DNA from: a virus
Virus record (IMG/VR): IMGVR_UViG_3300017971_000569
Span: 1-34,125 of that record
Direction: 5' to 3' (one strand)
DNA: 34,125 nt
Shown here: positions 14,363 through 21,641 of the stretch, one piece after another
How the letters are laid out: each line of letters opens with the position of its first letter
Position numbering within the stretch: the stretch's first letter is position 1
Position numbers and translations under genes: made by a program
The notes under the pieces: model-generated
Told to the model about the DNA's origin: nothing
The model's database searches: none
The model's input: the letters and a program-made list of their open reading frames with translations, nothing else

Positions 14363-14426
14363 GGTACCCTAATCCAAAAAAAATACTGGGAATAAAAATC
14401 ACCATCGGATGGTACCTAATCCAAAG
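14363..14426 (+). repeat. Pair of GGTACC(C)TAATCCAAA repeats with an adjoining palindrome
   Basis: GGTACCCTAATCCAAA (14363-14378) and GGTACCTAATCCAAA (14411-14425) are 48 bp apart. The palindrome ACCATC-G-GATGGT (14401-14413) adjoins the second copy. The arrangement looks like paired protein sites just past the end of the island. Confidence 0.45.
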
Positions 14427-15082
14427 ATCGATTTTGAAAGAAGGAGAAGTTTTCTGGCGAGGGGCTTTATTACTGGTACCCGGCCGGATGAGGCTCCAAA
14501 CGCCCGCCCGCCCTCTCTCCCGCCCGCCACCCTCCTGCCCCCCCCTACCCCTGCCCCTCATGCTCTCGCGCACCCACACGCCCTCTTTGACCTCCACAGC
14601 GCACGCAATCGCGAAGCTCTGCAAGCTCACAGCTCACGCACTGCGCAATTCCTCCCCTTCTTCACACAGAGTCATGCGCCACCCTCGTCAATATCAAGTG
14701 GGCCTGCGCCTGGGGCTGGGGTTGGTGTGTTGCCTGGGGTGTGGTCATGCCTATTGGCGATGCCATGCTGATAGCCTTGGCCTATTGATGCAGGCCTCCG
14801 GCCCTGCTGCTGCGTGAATCTGGCGGGTGATACCCCTGGCGGATCCCGGTAGCGGCACTCTCCTGCGCGTGTTTCGTCTCGATCTGCCGCTTTGCCGCCG
14901 GACACGGCTTCCCCTGAAACGCGCCGTTTAATTCCCGGATGGGACAGTCCCGCGGTACAACCCCGTGATTCTGGACACTTTCAGCCCGATTCTGGGTCAG
15001 CACCGGATATTCGGCCCTCTGTAAAGCCGCTCACGCCACGATCTCAACCAGGGCAAGGCCTTGGTATGGGGTCAAATGGCCC
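14427..15082. other. Mostly non-coding stretch with C-rich (G4-like) tract
   Basis: Between the end of the plus-strand island and the end of terS. From 14502 to 14559 the plus strand is a run of C-tracts (GCCC, CCCCCCCC, CCCC), so the minus strand has more than four G-runs of three or more with short loops, a G-quadruplex motif. The rest has only low-quality ORFs on both strands. No clear terminator for the island's transcripts is visible. Confidence 0.4.
14782..15003 (-). CDS. Doubtful small ORF downstream of terS
   Basis: 73 aa from GTG 15003, with AGAGGG about 11 nt upstream. Codon third positions are GC-rich like its neighbours. Contains RDCPIRELNGAFQGKPCPAA. An overlapping minus-strand frame at 14672-14905 is equally plausible by composition, so at most one is likely real. 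No family recognised. Confidence 0.3.
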   Translation of the reverse strand: MLTQNRAESVQNHGVVPRDCPIRELNGAFQGKPCPAAKRQIETKHAQESAATGIRQGYHPPDSRSSRAGGLHQ

Positions 15083-15688
15083 TCAGTGGTGACGCTCCTG
15101 CAGCTCAACCCCGTGCAGCTCTGCCTTCTCAGCCTGGGTGGCATGCACCTGGGCAAGCCGCTGGGCCTCCGCCCGCAACTCCGCGTCAGTCATGTCTGCC
15201 AACTTGTGCTCGTAAACGTGCTGGTCCTTGAACATGCCAAGCTCGATGCCCATCATCTTGATCGCCGCCAGCTTGTCGATGAACTTGATCTCGGTCAGCG
15301 TAGCCTTGCCCAACTCGATGGACCGCACCTTGACGCTGCTGATCGCACGCTGAACCGGCTCGGGCATCTCCTTGATTGGCAACAGTTTCCCGTCATTGTC
15401 AAAGGCGTCAGCCGGGTTAAGGATCGCGGAGCACTCCAGCTCCTGCAGCAGGCGGGCATCATCCACGATTTCACGGGCCTCGCGCACCAGGGCCTGGGCC
15501 TCAGTGTTTGCGATTACCTGCGCGACGATCGCCATGATCCTGGGGTCGCTCTTCAGCTTATGTCCCTGTTTCGCTGCGTTTTTTAGGCTGTATCCGGCTT
15601 TTATGGCGGCCTGGGTTGCATTAGATAAGGAAGCGTATTCGCGTGCGAATAGGCGTTGCTGGTCAGTGAGTGGGTATTGTCTAGCCAT
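15083..15688 (-). CDS. terS: Terminase small subunit (Terminase_2-like)
   Basis: 201 aa from ATG 15688. The N terminus PLTDQQRLFAREYASLSNAT, then AAIKAGYSLKNAAKQGHKL and a run of helices, matches the HTH DNA-recognition region of Terminase_2 small subunits. A basic/acidic helical oligomerisation region follows and the C-terminal ~50 residues are charged (ELRAEAQRLAQVHATQAEKAEL). It recognises the packaging start site and regulates TerL. It is separated from terL by about 5.2 kb including an opposite-strand island. The SD is weak. Confidence 0.85.
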   Translation of the reverse strand: MARQYPLTDQQRLFAREYASLSNATQAAIKAGYSLKNAAKQGHKLKSDPRIMAIVAQVIANTEAQALVREAREIVDDARLLQELECSAILNPADAFDNDGKLLPIKEMPEPVQRAISSVKVRSIELGKATLTEIKFIDKLAAIKMMGIELGMFKDQHVYEHKLADMTDAELRAEAQRLAQVHATQAEKAELHGVELQERHH

Positions 15689-15720
15689 TTGGGTGTCTTG
15701 CCTGTTCTGGGTGAGCAAGA

Positions 15721-15745
15721 GAAAGCCCGCGCTGTGGCGGGCTCT
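15721..15745 (-). terminator. Probable intrinsic terminator upstream of terS
   Basis: Minus strand: AGCCCGC (15743-15737), 6-nt loop, GCGGGCT (15730-15724), then TTTCTCTT. It lies between the 43-aa membrane gene and terS, so it would reduce read-through into terS. The U-tract is interrupted by a C, hence moderate strength. Confidence 0.55.
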
Positions 15746-15784
15746 CTGGGTATGGCGAATAGTGTAGGTGTCGTGGGCAGTGGG

Positions 15785-15916
15785 TCAAGTATTCATCAGG
15801 ACGGTGGTGATAGTGCCCACTACGGCTCCGGCGATGAGGGCGAGGAGGATAGCGAGCCTACACGATACTTGCTCATCCACTTCCCATGGTTCTGGGATTC
15901 TCTTGTGCTGTTTCAT
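15785..15916 (-). CDS. 43-aa membrane peptide
   Basis: ATG 15916 with GGAG 6 nt upstream, overlapping the previous stop (ATGA). A polar start MKQHKRIPEPWEVDEQV is followed by one hydrophobic segment (LAILLALIAGAVVGTITTVL). Overlap and SD support expression. It could be a small holin-like or membrane-stress protein; no evidence decides. Confidence 0.6.
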   Translation of the reverse strand: MKQHKRIPEPWEVDEQVSCRLAILLALIAGAVVGTITTVLMNT

Positions 15917-16035
15917 GTTGTCTCCGTGAGTCTTGACCACATTCTTGGTCTTGGTCCCAAGGTCCAGGGCTGCCAGCCGTTATCCATCATCAGCCAGTAG
16001 GCGACTGTCCAGGCGTTGGTGTAGTTGGTCATCAT
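15913..16035 (-). CDS. 40-aa hypothetical peptide
   Basis: ATG 16035 with AGAGG 8 nt upstream. Trp/Met-rich (NAWTVAYWLMMDNGWQPW). Its stop overlaps the next start as ATGA, forming a coupled pair with the membrane peptide gene. Unknown function. Confidence 0.55.
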   Translation of the reverse strand: MMTNYTNAWTVAYWLMMDNGWQPWTLGPRPRMWSRLTETT

Positions 16036-16050
16036 GGGTTTTTCCTCTTG

Positions 16051-16176
16051 TCAGTCGTAGCGGTAGTAGTATGTCCAGCCGCTCCGGCCGAGTTGTCGTC
16101 TCCAGCACCTGGGGTTTGCGAACCCTCCCCGGGCGTAGAAGTCGCGTTTGCTGATCTGCATGCTTCCCTGTCTCAT
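16051..16176 (-). CDS. 41-aa basic protein
   Basis: ATG 16176 overlaps the upstream stop (ATGA); a second start at 16161 has a better AGGG. The sequence MQISKRDFYARGGFANPRCW then GGWTYY-like end (SGWTYYYRYD) follows a pattern I recall from several small phage proteins of unknown role. Confidence 0.55.
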   Translation of the reverse strand: MRQGSMQISKRDFYARGGFANPRCWRRQLGRSGWTYYYRYD

Positions 16177-16472
16177 GGGTTGCTCGCCTTCCAGGCTTTG
16201 GTCATCCACTTCAGGTCTCTGGGTGTTGCGGGGTGGTAGGAACGGGCTTCCCTGATACCCTCTTCGTACCATTCCCTCGTGCCCTCGTTGAAGGAGACAT
16301 CAGCGAACCAGGGCCTTGGGCTGCCCTCGATGCGGTCGCAGTGCTCCAGGGCCTTGACCATCTCCCGGAACGTCGCCTGGGCATTGCCCTCGATGATGCC
16401 TTGATCGTCTGTTGCGCCCAGCTCGACATCCTCGGGGCTCCAACGCTCGTAGCAGTGTGTGTAGCGAATCAT
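16173..16472 (-). CDS. Hypothetical protein
   Basis: 99 aa from ATG 16472; GGGG lies upstream. Contains RYTHCYERWSPEDVELGATD and REWYEEGIREARSYHPATPR. Acidic, soluble. Overlaps the upstream gene (ATGATT inside its end). No family recognised. Confidence 0.5.
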   Translation of the reverse strand: MIRYTHCYERWSPEDVELGATDDQGIIEGNAQATFREMVKALEHCDRIEGSPRPWFADVSFNEGTREWYEEGIREARSYHPATPRDLKWMTKAWKASNP

Positions 16473-16822
16473 GGCTGAATCCCCTCCCGTGCGATGTCCC
16501 GGGCGAGGCAGACAGCTTGGCACAGTGCTTCCCATGCGTCGTCTATGGACATATTGCCAACGTCGATGTTCGCCAAGGTCTGGACGAGGTTCAGCAGGTC
16601 TGGGTGGGAGCCGACAAGCTCATCAGTTATAGGGTAGTAGGTACCGGGGGACCGGCTGAACTCCCCGCACCATGAGCCCGGGTGGACTTCAGGGAATCTG
16701 GTTCTCCAGAGCACAGCACCTTGGTCAACGATGCAATGCACTACGGGTGGGTGGGCTCGGCAGTGGTTTATGCCTTCGTCCAGGGCGTTGAAGTGTTCGC
16801 AGTTGCTGCATCGCTTAGACAT
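16469..16822 (-). CDS. Putative zinc-binding small protein
   Basis: 117 aa from ATG 16822. The N-terminal MSKRCSNCEHFNALDEGINH then CRAHPP, and a later SWCGEF, give a CxxC plus C/H set that could hold zinc, a common arrangement in small phage proteins. The C-terminal half is helical. Function unknown. Confidence 0.55.
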   Translation of the reverse strand: MSKRCSNCEHFNALDEGINHCRAHPPVVHCIVDQGAVLWRTRFPEVHPGSWCGEFSRSPGTYYPITDELVGSHPDLLNLVQTLANIDVGNMSIDDAWEALCQAVCLARDIAREGIQP

Positions 16823-17294
16823 AGTGGCTGGACCCCCGGCCGTTCTCGTAGGCTTCCATGATGCGGTCGCGGTAGGTGGGCTCAAAGTCTGCGGCCTGTT
16901 CCTGGGTAATCATGCTGATGCTGTACGGGCCTTCCGCTGATTCTTCGGTCTGGTCTGTCAGCTCGTCCAGCTCGCCAGCCTCTGGGTGGATCCACACAAC
17001 TCGGTCACTCTCTACGCACTCGCAGTCGCGTGACCACACGTAGACCGGCTGCCCCTTTGTTGGGTGGGCGTGCTTGTCCATGAATGCCTGCGTCTTTGCT
17101 TCCCTGATATCGTTCAGCAGGGTGGACAGCTCCATGGACTCGGCGGCGCCTAGCGTCTTGGGTATCGCGTGCTCCAGGCTGGCGATATGCAGCGACAACA
17201 GCAGTTCGTGGGTCCGCTCCAACAGGGCGGCGTGCTTGTCGCGTTGCTCGATGAGGTATTTCTGCGGGTGATTGATGTGCTTGATGTGTTTCAT
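16815..17294 (-). CDS. Hypothetical protein
   Basis: 159 aa from ATG 17294; the upstream leader holds AGCTTAGGA, a block repeated before other genes of this region. N-terminal helical segment (PQKYLIEQRDKHAALLERTH), middle CECVESDRVVWIHPEAGELD. Acidic C-terminal half. No family recognised. Confidence 0.5.
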   Translation of the reverse strand: MKHIKHINHPQKYLIEQRDKHAALLERTHELLLSLHIASLEHAIPKTLGAAESMELSTLLNDIREAKTQAFMDKHAHPTKGQPVYVWSRDCECVESDRVVWIHPEAGELDELTDQTEESAEGPYSISMITQEQAADFEPTYRDRIMEAYENGRGSSHYV

Positions 17295-17352
17295 GGTCTC
17301 AGTTCCTAAGCTAAGTTGTTGGGTGCATCCGTGCCGTGTCGAGCGTCCAATT

Positions 17353-18045
17353 TCATCCCAGCCGGGGCTCACCGGCCTCGTTCGTCCAGTAATCAGGCCC
17401 GCTGCCGGCGGCGATGGTCTCGCGCTCCATCTGCATGTCGCGGGCATCGTCCATCCCTGCCAGGGACTCGATCAACCCGTCCTCGTATTCGTCGCGCCCC
17501 TCGTCTGCAGCGGCGCGAAGGTGGATCCCGATAGCCTGGGTGGTGATATCCCCGGAAAGAAGGCGCTTGGCGATCGCCGAAACATCCTTGTACTTCAGGA
17601 AGCCGCGAACGGTGGGTTCCAGCTCGTCAGCGACGGCTGCCACCTGGGCGAAGCGGTCAGCGAGGGTTGCCGCAGGACGGGGGTTGTGGTCTTCAGCCCG
17701 GGCGAGGGCGCGGGCGGCCGACTTGCGGAACCCGGAAACCTGGGCGCGGCTGAATTCGTGCCCGTCAAACATCGATGCGTCATCCACCCAACAGTACAGC
17801 GTGGAAAGCGCCATGTTCCACCATGCCTCGTTGCGAGTATGGCGATTCACCACGTCCCAAGTTTCCTCCCTTGGGTAGCACGTGAAGCACGTATCCACGT
17901 TATGGCTGTCGTCGGCGTTGATGATGCACTCATTAAGCACGTATTCGGACACCGGATTAGCGTTGCGCTTCAGTGCCCGCTCTACGGCCTTAAAACGCTC
18001 TTCGTATGTAAGCGGCTTGGCCGCCCCTTTCGTATTTGCTTGCAT
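17353..18045 (-). CDS. Hypothetical protein, first gene of its transcription unit
   Basis: 230 aa; AGGA lies close to the ATG and AGGAG a little further up. Features: LTYEERFKAVERALKRN, then DTCFTCYPREETWDVVNRHT, and a helical C-terminal half (FAQVAAVADELEPTVRGFLK). The first half has three Cys that may be structural. It lies behind a promoter with a dyad over the -10 region. Unknown role. Confidence 0.5.
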   Translation of the reverse strand: MQANTKGAAKPLTYEERFKAVERALKRNANPVSEYVLNECIINADDSHNVDTCFTCYPREETWDVVNRHTRNEAWWNMALSTLYCWVDDASMFDGHEFSRAQVSGFRKSAARALARAEDHNPRPAATLADRFAQVAAVADELEPTVRGFLKYKDVSAIAKRLLSGDITTQAIGIHLRAAADEGRDEYEDGLIESLAGMDDARDMQMERETIAAGSGPDYWTNEAGEPRLG

Positions 18046-18075
18046 GTTCCTAATCTCCTAATTAGCACTCTTTGT

Positions 18076-18091
18076 CCCACCCACGGGTGGG
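18076..18091. repeat. GC-rich hairpin in leader
   Basis: CCCACC-CACG-GGTGGG (6-bp stem, 4-nt loop) lies between the promoter dyad and the SD of the 230-aa gene. No U-tract on either strand, so a leader hairpin rather than a terminator. Confidence 0.4.
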
Positions 18092-18095
18092 CTCA

Positions 18096-18130
18096 CCTCA
18101 GATATTAGTCTGAGGCGGCCTAATGTGCAA
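18096..18130 (-). promoter_or_regulatory. Predicted promoter with operator-like dyad over the -10
   Basis: Minus strand: -35-like TTGCAC (18130-18125), 17-bp spacer, -10 TAATAT (18107-18102). The perfect 7-6-7 dyad CCTCAGA/TCTGAGG (18115-18096) is centred on the -10 box, so a bound dimer would block RNA polymerase. It would drive the 230-aa gene and genes downstream to terS. Predicted only. Confidence 0.5.
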
Positions 18131-18148
18131 GGAGATCAGGAAAGATTC

Positions 18149-18742
18149 TCAGCCGCTCTTCAGTGCCCACTTAACGTCGGGATCGGCGCGGGCCTCCTTC
18201 GGGCGCCGCATTGGCATGACCACACAAAACCCGTCCAAGTCTGCTCCCTGGGCGACGGCACCATTAAGGCCGTCTTGGTAAATCACGTAACTCGCGAACC
18301 CGTTCACCGGGATCCTGTTCCAGACTGCCAAGGCCTTTGCGCTTGCCGCTATGTACTGCGGACTGTAATCGCTCGCCTCTCCTGATGGTGGCTTCTTCGG
18401 TACCACCCGGCGCCAGTCCGGATACTTGGCGTCGATCGGCTTGAATATCGTGCGGCCAAGCCTCCACTCACCATTGGTGAGTCGGGTCAGTGCGATAGTC
18501 TCGTCCTTATGCCCCTTCAGGGCCTGCTCGACGTCTGCCTTGGGGATTATCAGTGTTGTATCCTCCACGGCCTCATCGTGCTCGACACGGGCGGCAAACA
18601 GCCAATGGCCGTTGGTGCCAACCGCAATAATTTGGTGCCCCGTAATCTCCAGACAGACACCGGTCAGATACTCCCGGACATCCTTTGTCGGTACCGCAAG
18701 AACAGCGGCTTTCAGGGCACGGGTTTCAATCTCTATGTGCAT
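18149..18742 (-). CDS. Short DnaN-like (beta clamp-like) protein
   Basis: 197 aa against ~366 for bacterial DnaN. LTGVCLEITGHQIIAVGTNGHWLFAA corresponds to the LRGV-L-x-x-x-x-LR-VATDGHRLA signature, followed by IIPKADVEQAL and KYPDWRRVVPK (the PDYRRVIP signature at the next domain boundary). So it holds roughly one to one-and-a-half clamp repeats. TAGGAG lies 8 nt upstream. It might act as a phage processivity factor by oligomerising, or bind host replication proteins. Homology is by signature only; a complete clamp is not encoded here. Confidence 0.65.
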   Translation of the reverse strand: MHIEIETRALKAAVLAVPTKDVREYLTGVCLEITGHQIIAVGTNGHWLFAARVEHDEAVEDTTLIIPKADVEQALKGHKDETIALTRLTNGEWRLGRTIFKPIDAKYPDWRRVVPKKPPSGEASDYSPQYIAASAKALAVWNRIPVNGFASYVIYQDGLNGAVAQGADLDGFCVVMPMRRPKEARADPDVKWALKSG

Positions 18743-18778
18743 GGTCTTCTCCTAAGCTGTGAACATCGTGAACGTGGT

Positions 18779-19168
18779 TTAGTTGAACTTCAGGGTTACA
18801 TCTATATCCATCCCCTCAATCGTTGATTCAATGACGGCCGACAAGTCGGCACGCGCCAGGGCGGCATCGATGTTGCCGGGACTATCCAGATACTCAGCCA
18901 GGGCTTCGCCGATGGTATCCTCGATGGTGCTGTTTAGCCCGCCCTCCTGGGCAAGCTCGCGAATCTCCTGCTTGAGGTTGAACGCGCTAGGTGCCTTCAT
19001 GGCAATACGCTGGTCAGCAATGCCAATCAGGTAATCGCGTTCAAGGTGTAGCGCGTTACGAACCTGGGACTGCAGGCGCTCTTGAAAATGCAGCTCGATG
19101 CGCTGGTCGATGATCTTCGTCAGTTGAGCCGAAATCATCGCCATCAGGTTGATTGATTCTGAATTCAT
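18779..19168 (-). CDS. Hypothetical helical protein
   Basis: 129 aa from ATG 19168, with AGGAG 9 nt upstream inside the repeated AGGAGTGCA block. Helical N-terminal half (INLMAMISAQLTKIIDQRIE) and acidic C-terminal part (EGMDIDVTLKFN). No family recognised. Confidence 0.5.
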   Translation of the reverse strand: MNSESINLMAMISAQLTKIIDQRIELHFQERLQSQVRNALHLERDYLIGIADQRIAMKAPSAFNLKQEIRELAQEGGLNSTIEDTIGEALAEYLDSPGNIDAALARADLSAVIESTIEGMDIDVTLKFN

Positions 19169-19593
19169 AACTTGCACTCCTGAATAATTGCTTCCAGCCA
19201 AGGGGCTGTGTGATAGTCGCAAAGCCAATCGTCGCCATTCTCGGCGATGACCAGCATTCCGGCACGTTGCTTGCCGTTGACAAAGACAAGCTGGGCTTCT
19301 TCCATCTCCTGCACTGCCATCAGGCATGTTGCAGGGGTAATTGCTTCAAAGTCTCCGTGGTCTCCACCATTGCCCATGTCAATGGCTACCTGAATCCCGG
19401 CCGCCTGGGCGGCGCCAATCAGTTGCGCTAAGCCTGGGCATTTGTGAAGGCGACCAAGAATTCGCCGCTGGGTCATGTACCGCGATGGACGATACATCGG
19501 GAATGCTGGCGACCTCGCGATGATGCGCCGGAGCACGCGGTCTTGGTCTTCTTCGTATCCAGCCAGTGGCACAAAGTCTTGCTTATCGGGCAT
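19165..19593 (-). CDS. Hypothetical protein
   Basis: 142 aa from ATG 19593; AGAGGTG lies upstream. Contains AGYEEDQDRVLRRIIARSPA, a Gly-rich IDMGNGGDHGDFEAITPATC and QLVFVNGKQRAGMLVIAENG. The stop overlaps the next gene. Function unknown. Confidence 0.5.
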   Translation of the reverse strand: MPDKQDFVPLAGYEEDQDRVLRRIIARSPAFPMYRPSRYMTQRRILGRLHKCPGLAQLIGAAQAAGIQVAIDMGNGGDHGDFEAITPATCLMAVQEMEEAQLVFVNGKQRAGMLVIAENGDDWLCDYHTAPWLEAIIQECKL

Positions 19594-19999
19594 CGCGCAC
19601 CTCTCGGTAAATGGTTGTCCCATATGTCCGCGCAATAGCTCCATTGCGCTGGTACCGGTCGATCAAGGCTCGCAACTCAGTGACTTTCAGCCCGCGCTCT
19701 CGCGTCAGCTCGGATCCGTTCTCGCGGGTGACGAATCGCACAGTATCGGTCGGCTTGAGCCCTTGGACAAAATACTGCCACGTGGTGTCATTCTGATGGG
19801 CATACATCAGCGCAAAATCACCCGTGCCGCAGTCAAACCCCACGCTTGCCTCTTGAACCGTCCGGCGGCCGGTCGCTCCTTTGCCGTTGAACTCGATGGT
19901 CTGCCACTTGCCACTCAGGCGAATGACCACCGAATCCCAGTCCTTCATCTTGTTCAGCTCGGCAATCTGTTTGCCGGTGAATCCGTATTGCTCGCTCAT
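19583..19999 (-). CDS. Hypothetical protein
   Basis: 138 aa; SD-like AGGA right before ATG and AAGGAGCTTAGGA further up. FTGKQIAELNKMKDWDSVVI, then QYFVQGLKPTDTVRFVTREN and LRALIDRYQRNG. Mixed alpha/beta, soluble. No family recognised. Confidence 0.5.
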   Translation of the reverse strand: MSEQYGFTGKQIAELNKMKDWDSVVIRLSGKWQTIEFNGKGATGRRTVQEASVGFDCGTGDFALMYAHQNDTTWQYFVQGLKPTDTVRFVTRENGSELTRERGLKVTELRALIDRYQRNGAIARTYGTTIYREVRDAR

Positions 20000-20343
20000 C
20001 GTCCTAAGCTCCTTGCGTCATTGCGCCGCCTACTCTTCGCATCGCGATCAAGCATGTCAGCGCGGGCGGCGCGGTAATCTTGGCGTCTCTGGTTGTCATA
20101 AATCAGGGCGATAAGTGTGTCGATAACATCGCGCTCGGTCGTCTTGATGCTGAACACTGCTGAGACGGTGAGGAAATTCCCCCAAAAATGCCACTCCCCC
20201 ATGCCTTGAGGCATGATGAAGTTGCCGTATTTCTCAAAGCTGGGATCCAAGGGGTAGTTGTGCAGGCGGTCATACAGCACCTCGATGGGGTCGGGCGCCT
20301 GTCCAGCCCACTTGGATCCGTTGCTTTCAACCGTGGTGGTCAT
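19996..20343 (-). CDS. Hypothetical protein
   Basis: 115 aa from ATG 20343 (ATGA overlap, GGAG 9 nt upstream). GQAPDPIEVLYDRLHNYPLD, FWGNFLTVSAVFSIKTTERD, then a basic Arg-rich C terminus (RRQDYRAARADMLDRDAKSR). Possibly nucleic-acid binding through its tail; unknown. Confidence 0.5.
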   Translation of the reverse strand: MTTTVESNGSKWAGQAPDPIEVLYDRLHNYPLDPSFEKYGNFIMPQGMGEWHFWGNFLTVSAVFSIKTTERDVIDTLIALIYDNQRRQDYRAARADMLDRDAKSRRRNDARSLGR

Positions 20344-20606
20344 GCCGACATTCTCCATCCACGCATGTTCCTGATCGGGGTGTGCTCCTGATACACCTCA
20401 TCAAACAGAACCTCATCGCCGCGGGCCTTTAGTGCATCCAGGGCGACACCCGCATCGCAATCCTCTTCTAGAAAAGCGTGCGTTGCGTTTTGGTACGAGA
20501 AAGAAGAAATCTGGTCGGGCTTGATACCCAACTCGCGCAGCAGGCCCTTGGAGACTTCAAGCCAGCCGTGCCCCGGATCAGAGATAAAGCGAAGGGTCAT
20601 TTTCAT
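20340..20606 (-). CDS. Hypothetical protein
   Basis: 88 aa behind the repeated AGGAGTGCA block and a predicted promoter. LRFISDPGHGWLEVSKGLLR is a pattern seen in small plasmid and phage proteins of unknown role ("GHGWLEV"). Acidic middle (EEDCDAGVALDAL). First gene of its unit. Confidence 0.6.
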   Translation of the reverse strand: MKMTLRFISDPGHGWLEVSKGLLRELGIKPDQISSFSYQNATHAFLEEDCDAGVALDALKARGDEVLFDEVYQEHTPIRNMRGWRMSA

Positions 20607-20642
20607 TTGATTGCACTCCTATATGCAGTTGTCCGACAAGTT

Positions 20643-20671
20643 GAGTATAGGCGCTCACGTGACAGAGTGCA
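20643..20671 (-). promoter_or_regulatory. Predicted promoter, repeated block copy A
   Basis: Minus strand: -10 TATACT (20649-20644), 16-bp spacer, weak -35 TGCACT (20671-20666). The plus-strand block GAGTATAGGCGCTCACGT (20643-20660) recurs at 22653-22670 with one change. Drives the 88-aa gene and those after it. Confidence 0.5.
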
Positions 20672-20704
20672 CGCATTTTTCCGCGCCTTTTATCCGAATA
20701 CGGG

Positions 20705-21043
20705 TTATTGACCCTCTTTTGACTCGATCAGCTCCTTCGGGTGTTTCTGGCAGTCGTGGCACCAATACACGTCCGGGTACAGCTCGGCCAACCCCTCGTC
20801 GCCGCGCTCCCCCGTGTTCGGGTTGTCCCAATGCACTATCAGTTCCTCGACGTTCGCCCCGTTACACTTCGGGCATCGCTTCACCACCTGGGTGGGCTCA
20901 GGCACCAAGACGAAGTGAAGCGTCCACTGCTCGTTGCACGACATGCAGTAGCACTCCTGGGTGGCGCCGAATTCCTCGACCTCGACACCCTCGCCGCCTG
21001 TCTCATCGGATCCGCATTTTGGGCAGATATTTGTAGCGTTCAT
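20705..21043 (-). CDS. Zinc-ribbon protein
   Basis: 112 aa from ATG 21043; GGAGG upstream. Three Cys pairs: ICPKCGSDE, CYCMSCNEQW, RCPKCNGANV, and a final WCHDCQKH, consistent with two zinc ribbons. May bind nucleic acid or proteins; no specific family. Confidence 0.6.
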   Translation of the reverse strand: MNATNICPKCGSDETGGEGVEVEEFGATQECYCMSCNEQWTLHFVLVPEPTQVVKRCPKCNGANVEELIVHWDNPNTGERGDEGLAELYPDVYWCHDCQKHPKELIESKEGQ

Positions 21044-21044
21044 T

Positions 21045-21347
21045 TCAGTCCACCTCCCGGACCAAGTGGCACTGCCCGACACGGACATGCCCTGTTTTCA
21101 CGTAGCGATGCGGCGGAACCACGACCCCCCCAGCAACCAGGGCATCCAAAATCCCCTCGTTCTCGCTGTAGTTCTTGATGAATACCTCGTTGGGCGACAG
21201 GTACTCATCCGGGAGATTGACGGTCGCTCGCGCCAGTGGCTCCCCGGTCTGGGCGTCAACCAGTTGAATTGCCGGACGACCGTTCGCATACCGCAGCACC
21301 TGAACCTCGCAGTCCCAGCCCCTGAATTTGATGGTTGGATAAGACAT
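21045..21347 (-). CDS. Hypothetical protein (plasmid/phage DUF4313-like pattern)
   Basis: 100 aa. FRGWDCEVQVLRYANGRPAI, ATVNLPDEYLSPNEVFIKNY and SENEGILDALVAGGVV follow a pattern I recall from small unknown proteins on plasmids and phages (NLP-x(n)-E-x-x-IKNYSENEG). The Pfam label is from memory and may be wrong. Soluble; function unknown. Confidence 0.55.
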   Translation of the reverse strand: MSYPTIKFRGWDCEVQVLRYANGRPAIQLVDAQTGEPLARATVNLPDEYLSPNEVFIKNYSENEGILDALVAGGVVVPPHRYVKTGHVRVGQCHLVREVD

Positions 21348-21595
21348 CAGTAGTAGCCTCCACCCTCTTCCGCGTCGTCCTCGTCGTCCTCGTCGTCATC
21401 ATCGACAGTTGCGGAAGCCTCGCCGACGTAGTTTCCATTCAGGTCGTAGAAGTTCGCTTCCAGGGCGCCGACGTGCTCGCCAGCATCAACCAGCTCGTCC
21501 GCGTAAGCACGCAGGATCCGGGCGACTTCATAGTTGCGATTGCCCTCGGCAAAAGCTGCATTGTCCATCTTCAGGTAAATCTTTAAGTGGCTCAT
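21347..21595 (-). CDS. Hypothetical protein with acidic tail
   Basis: 82 aa from ATG 21595 with GGAG 6 nt upstream (the TGCACTCC block). LKIYLKMDNAAFAEGNRNYE and EVARILRAYADELVDAGEH match a recurrent small phage protein; the C terminus is a run of Asp/Glu then GGGYY. Unknown function. Confidence 0.55.
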   Translation of the reverse strand: MSHLKIYLKMDNAAFAEGNRNYEVARILRAYADELVDAGEHVGALEANFYDLNGNYVGEASATVDDDDEDDEDDAEEGGGYY

Positions 21596-21641
21596 GTTGC
21601 ACTCCATGCCTCGCGCCTGGGCGGCGCGAGGCGGTAAGGGT

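Noticed and set aside
14409-14817. Two overlapping plus-strand ORFs of about 120 aa
   Set aside because: Pro/Ala-rich translation of the C-rich tract, no good start, no recognisable pattern; likely chance.
14672-14905. Minus-strand 77-aa ORF downstream of terS
   Set aside because: Composition is acceptable but it overlaps another equally plausible frame and has no SD; not kept as a gene.
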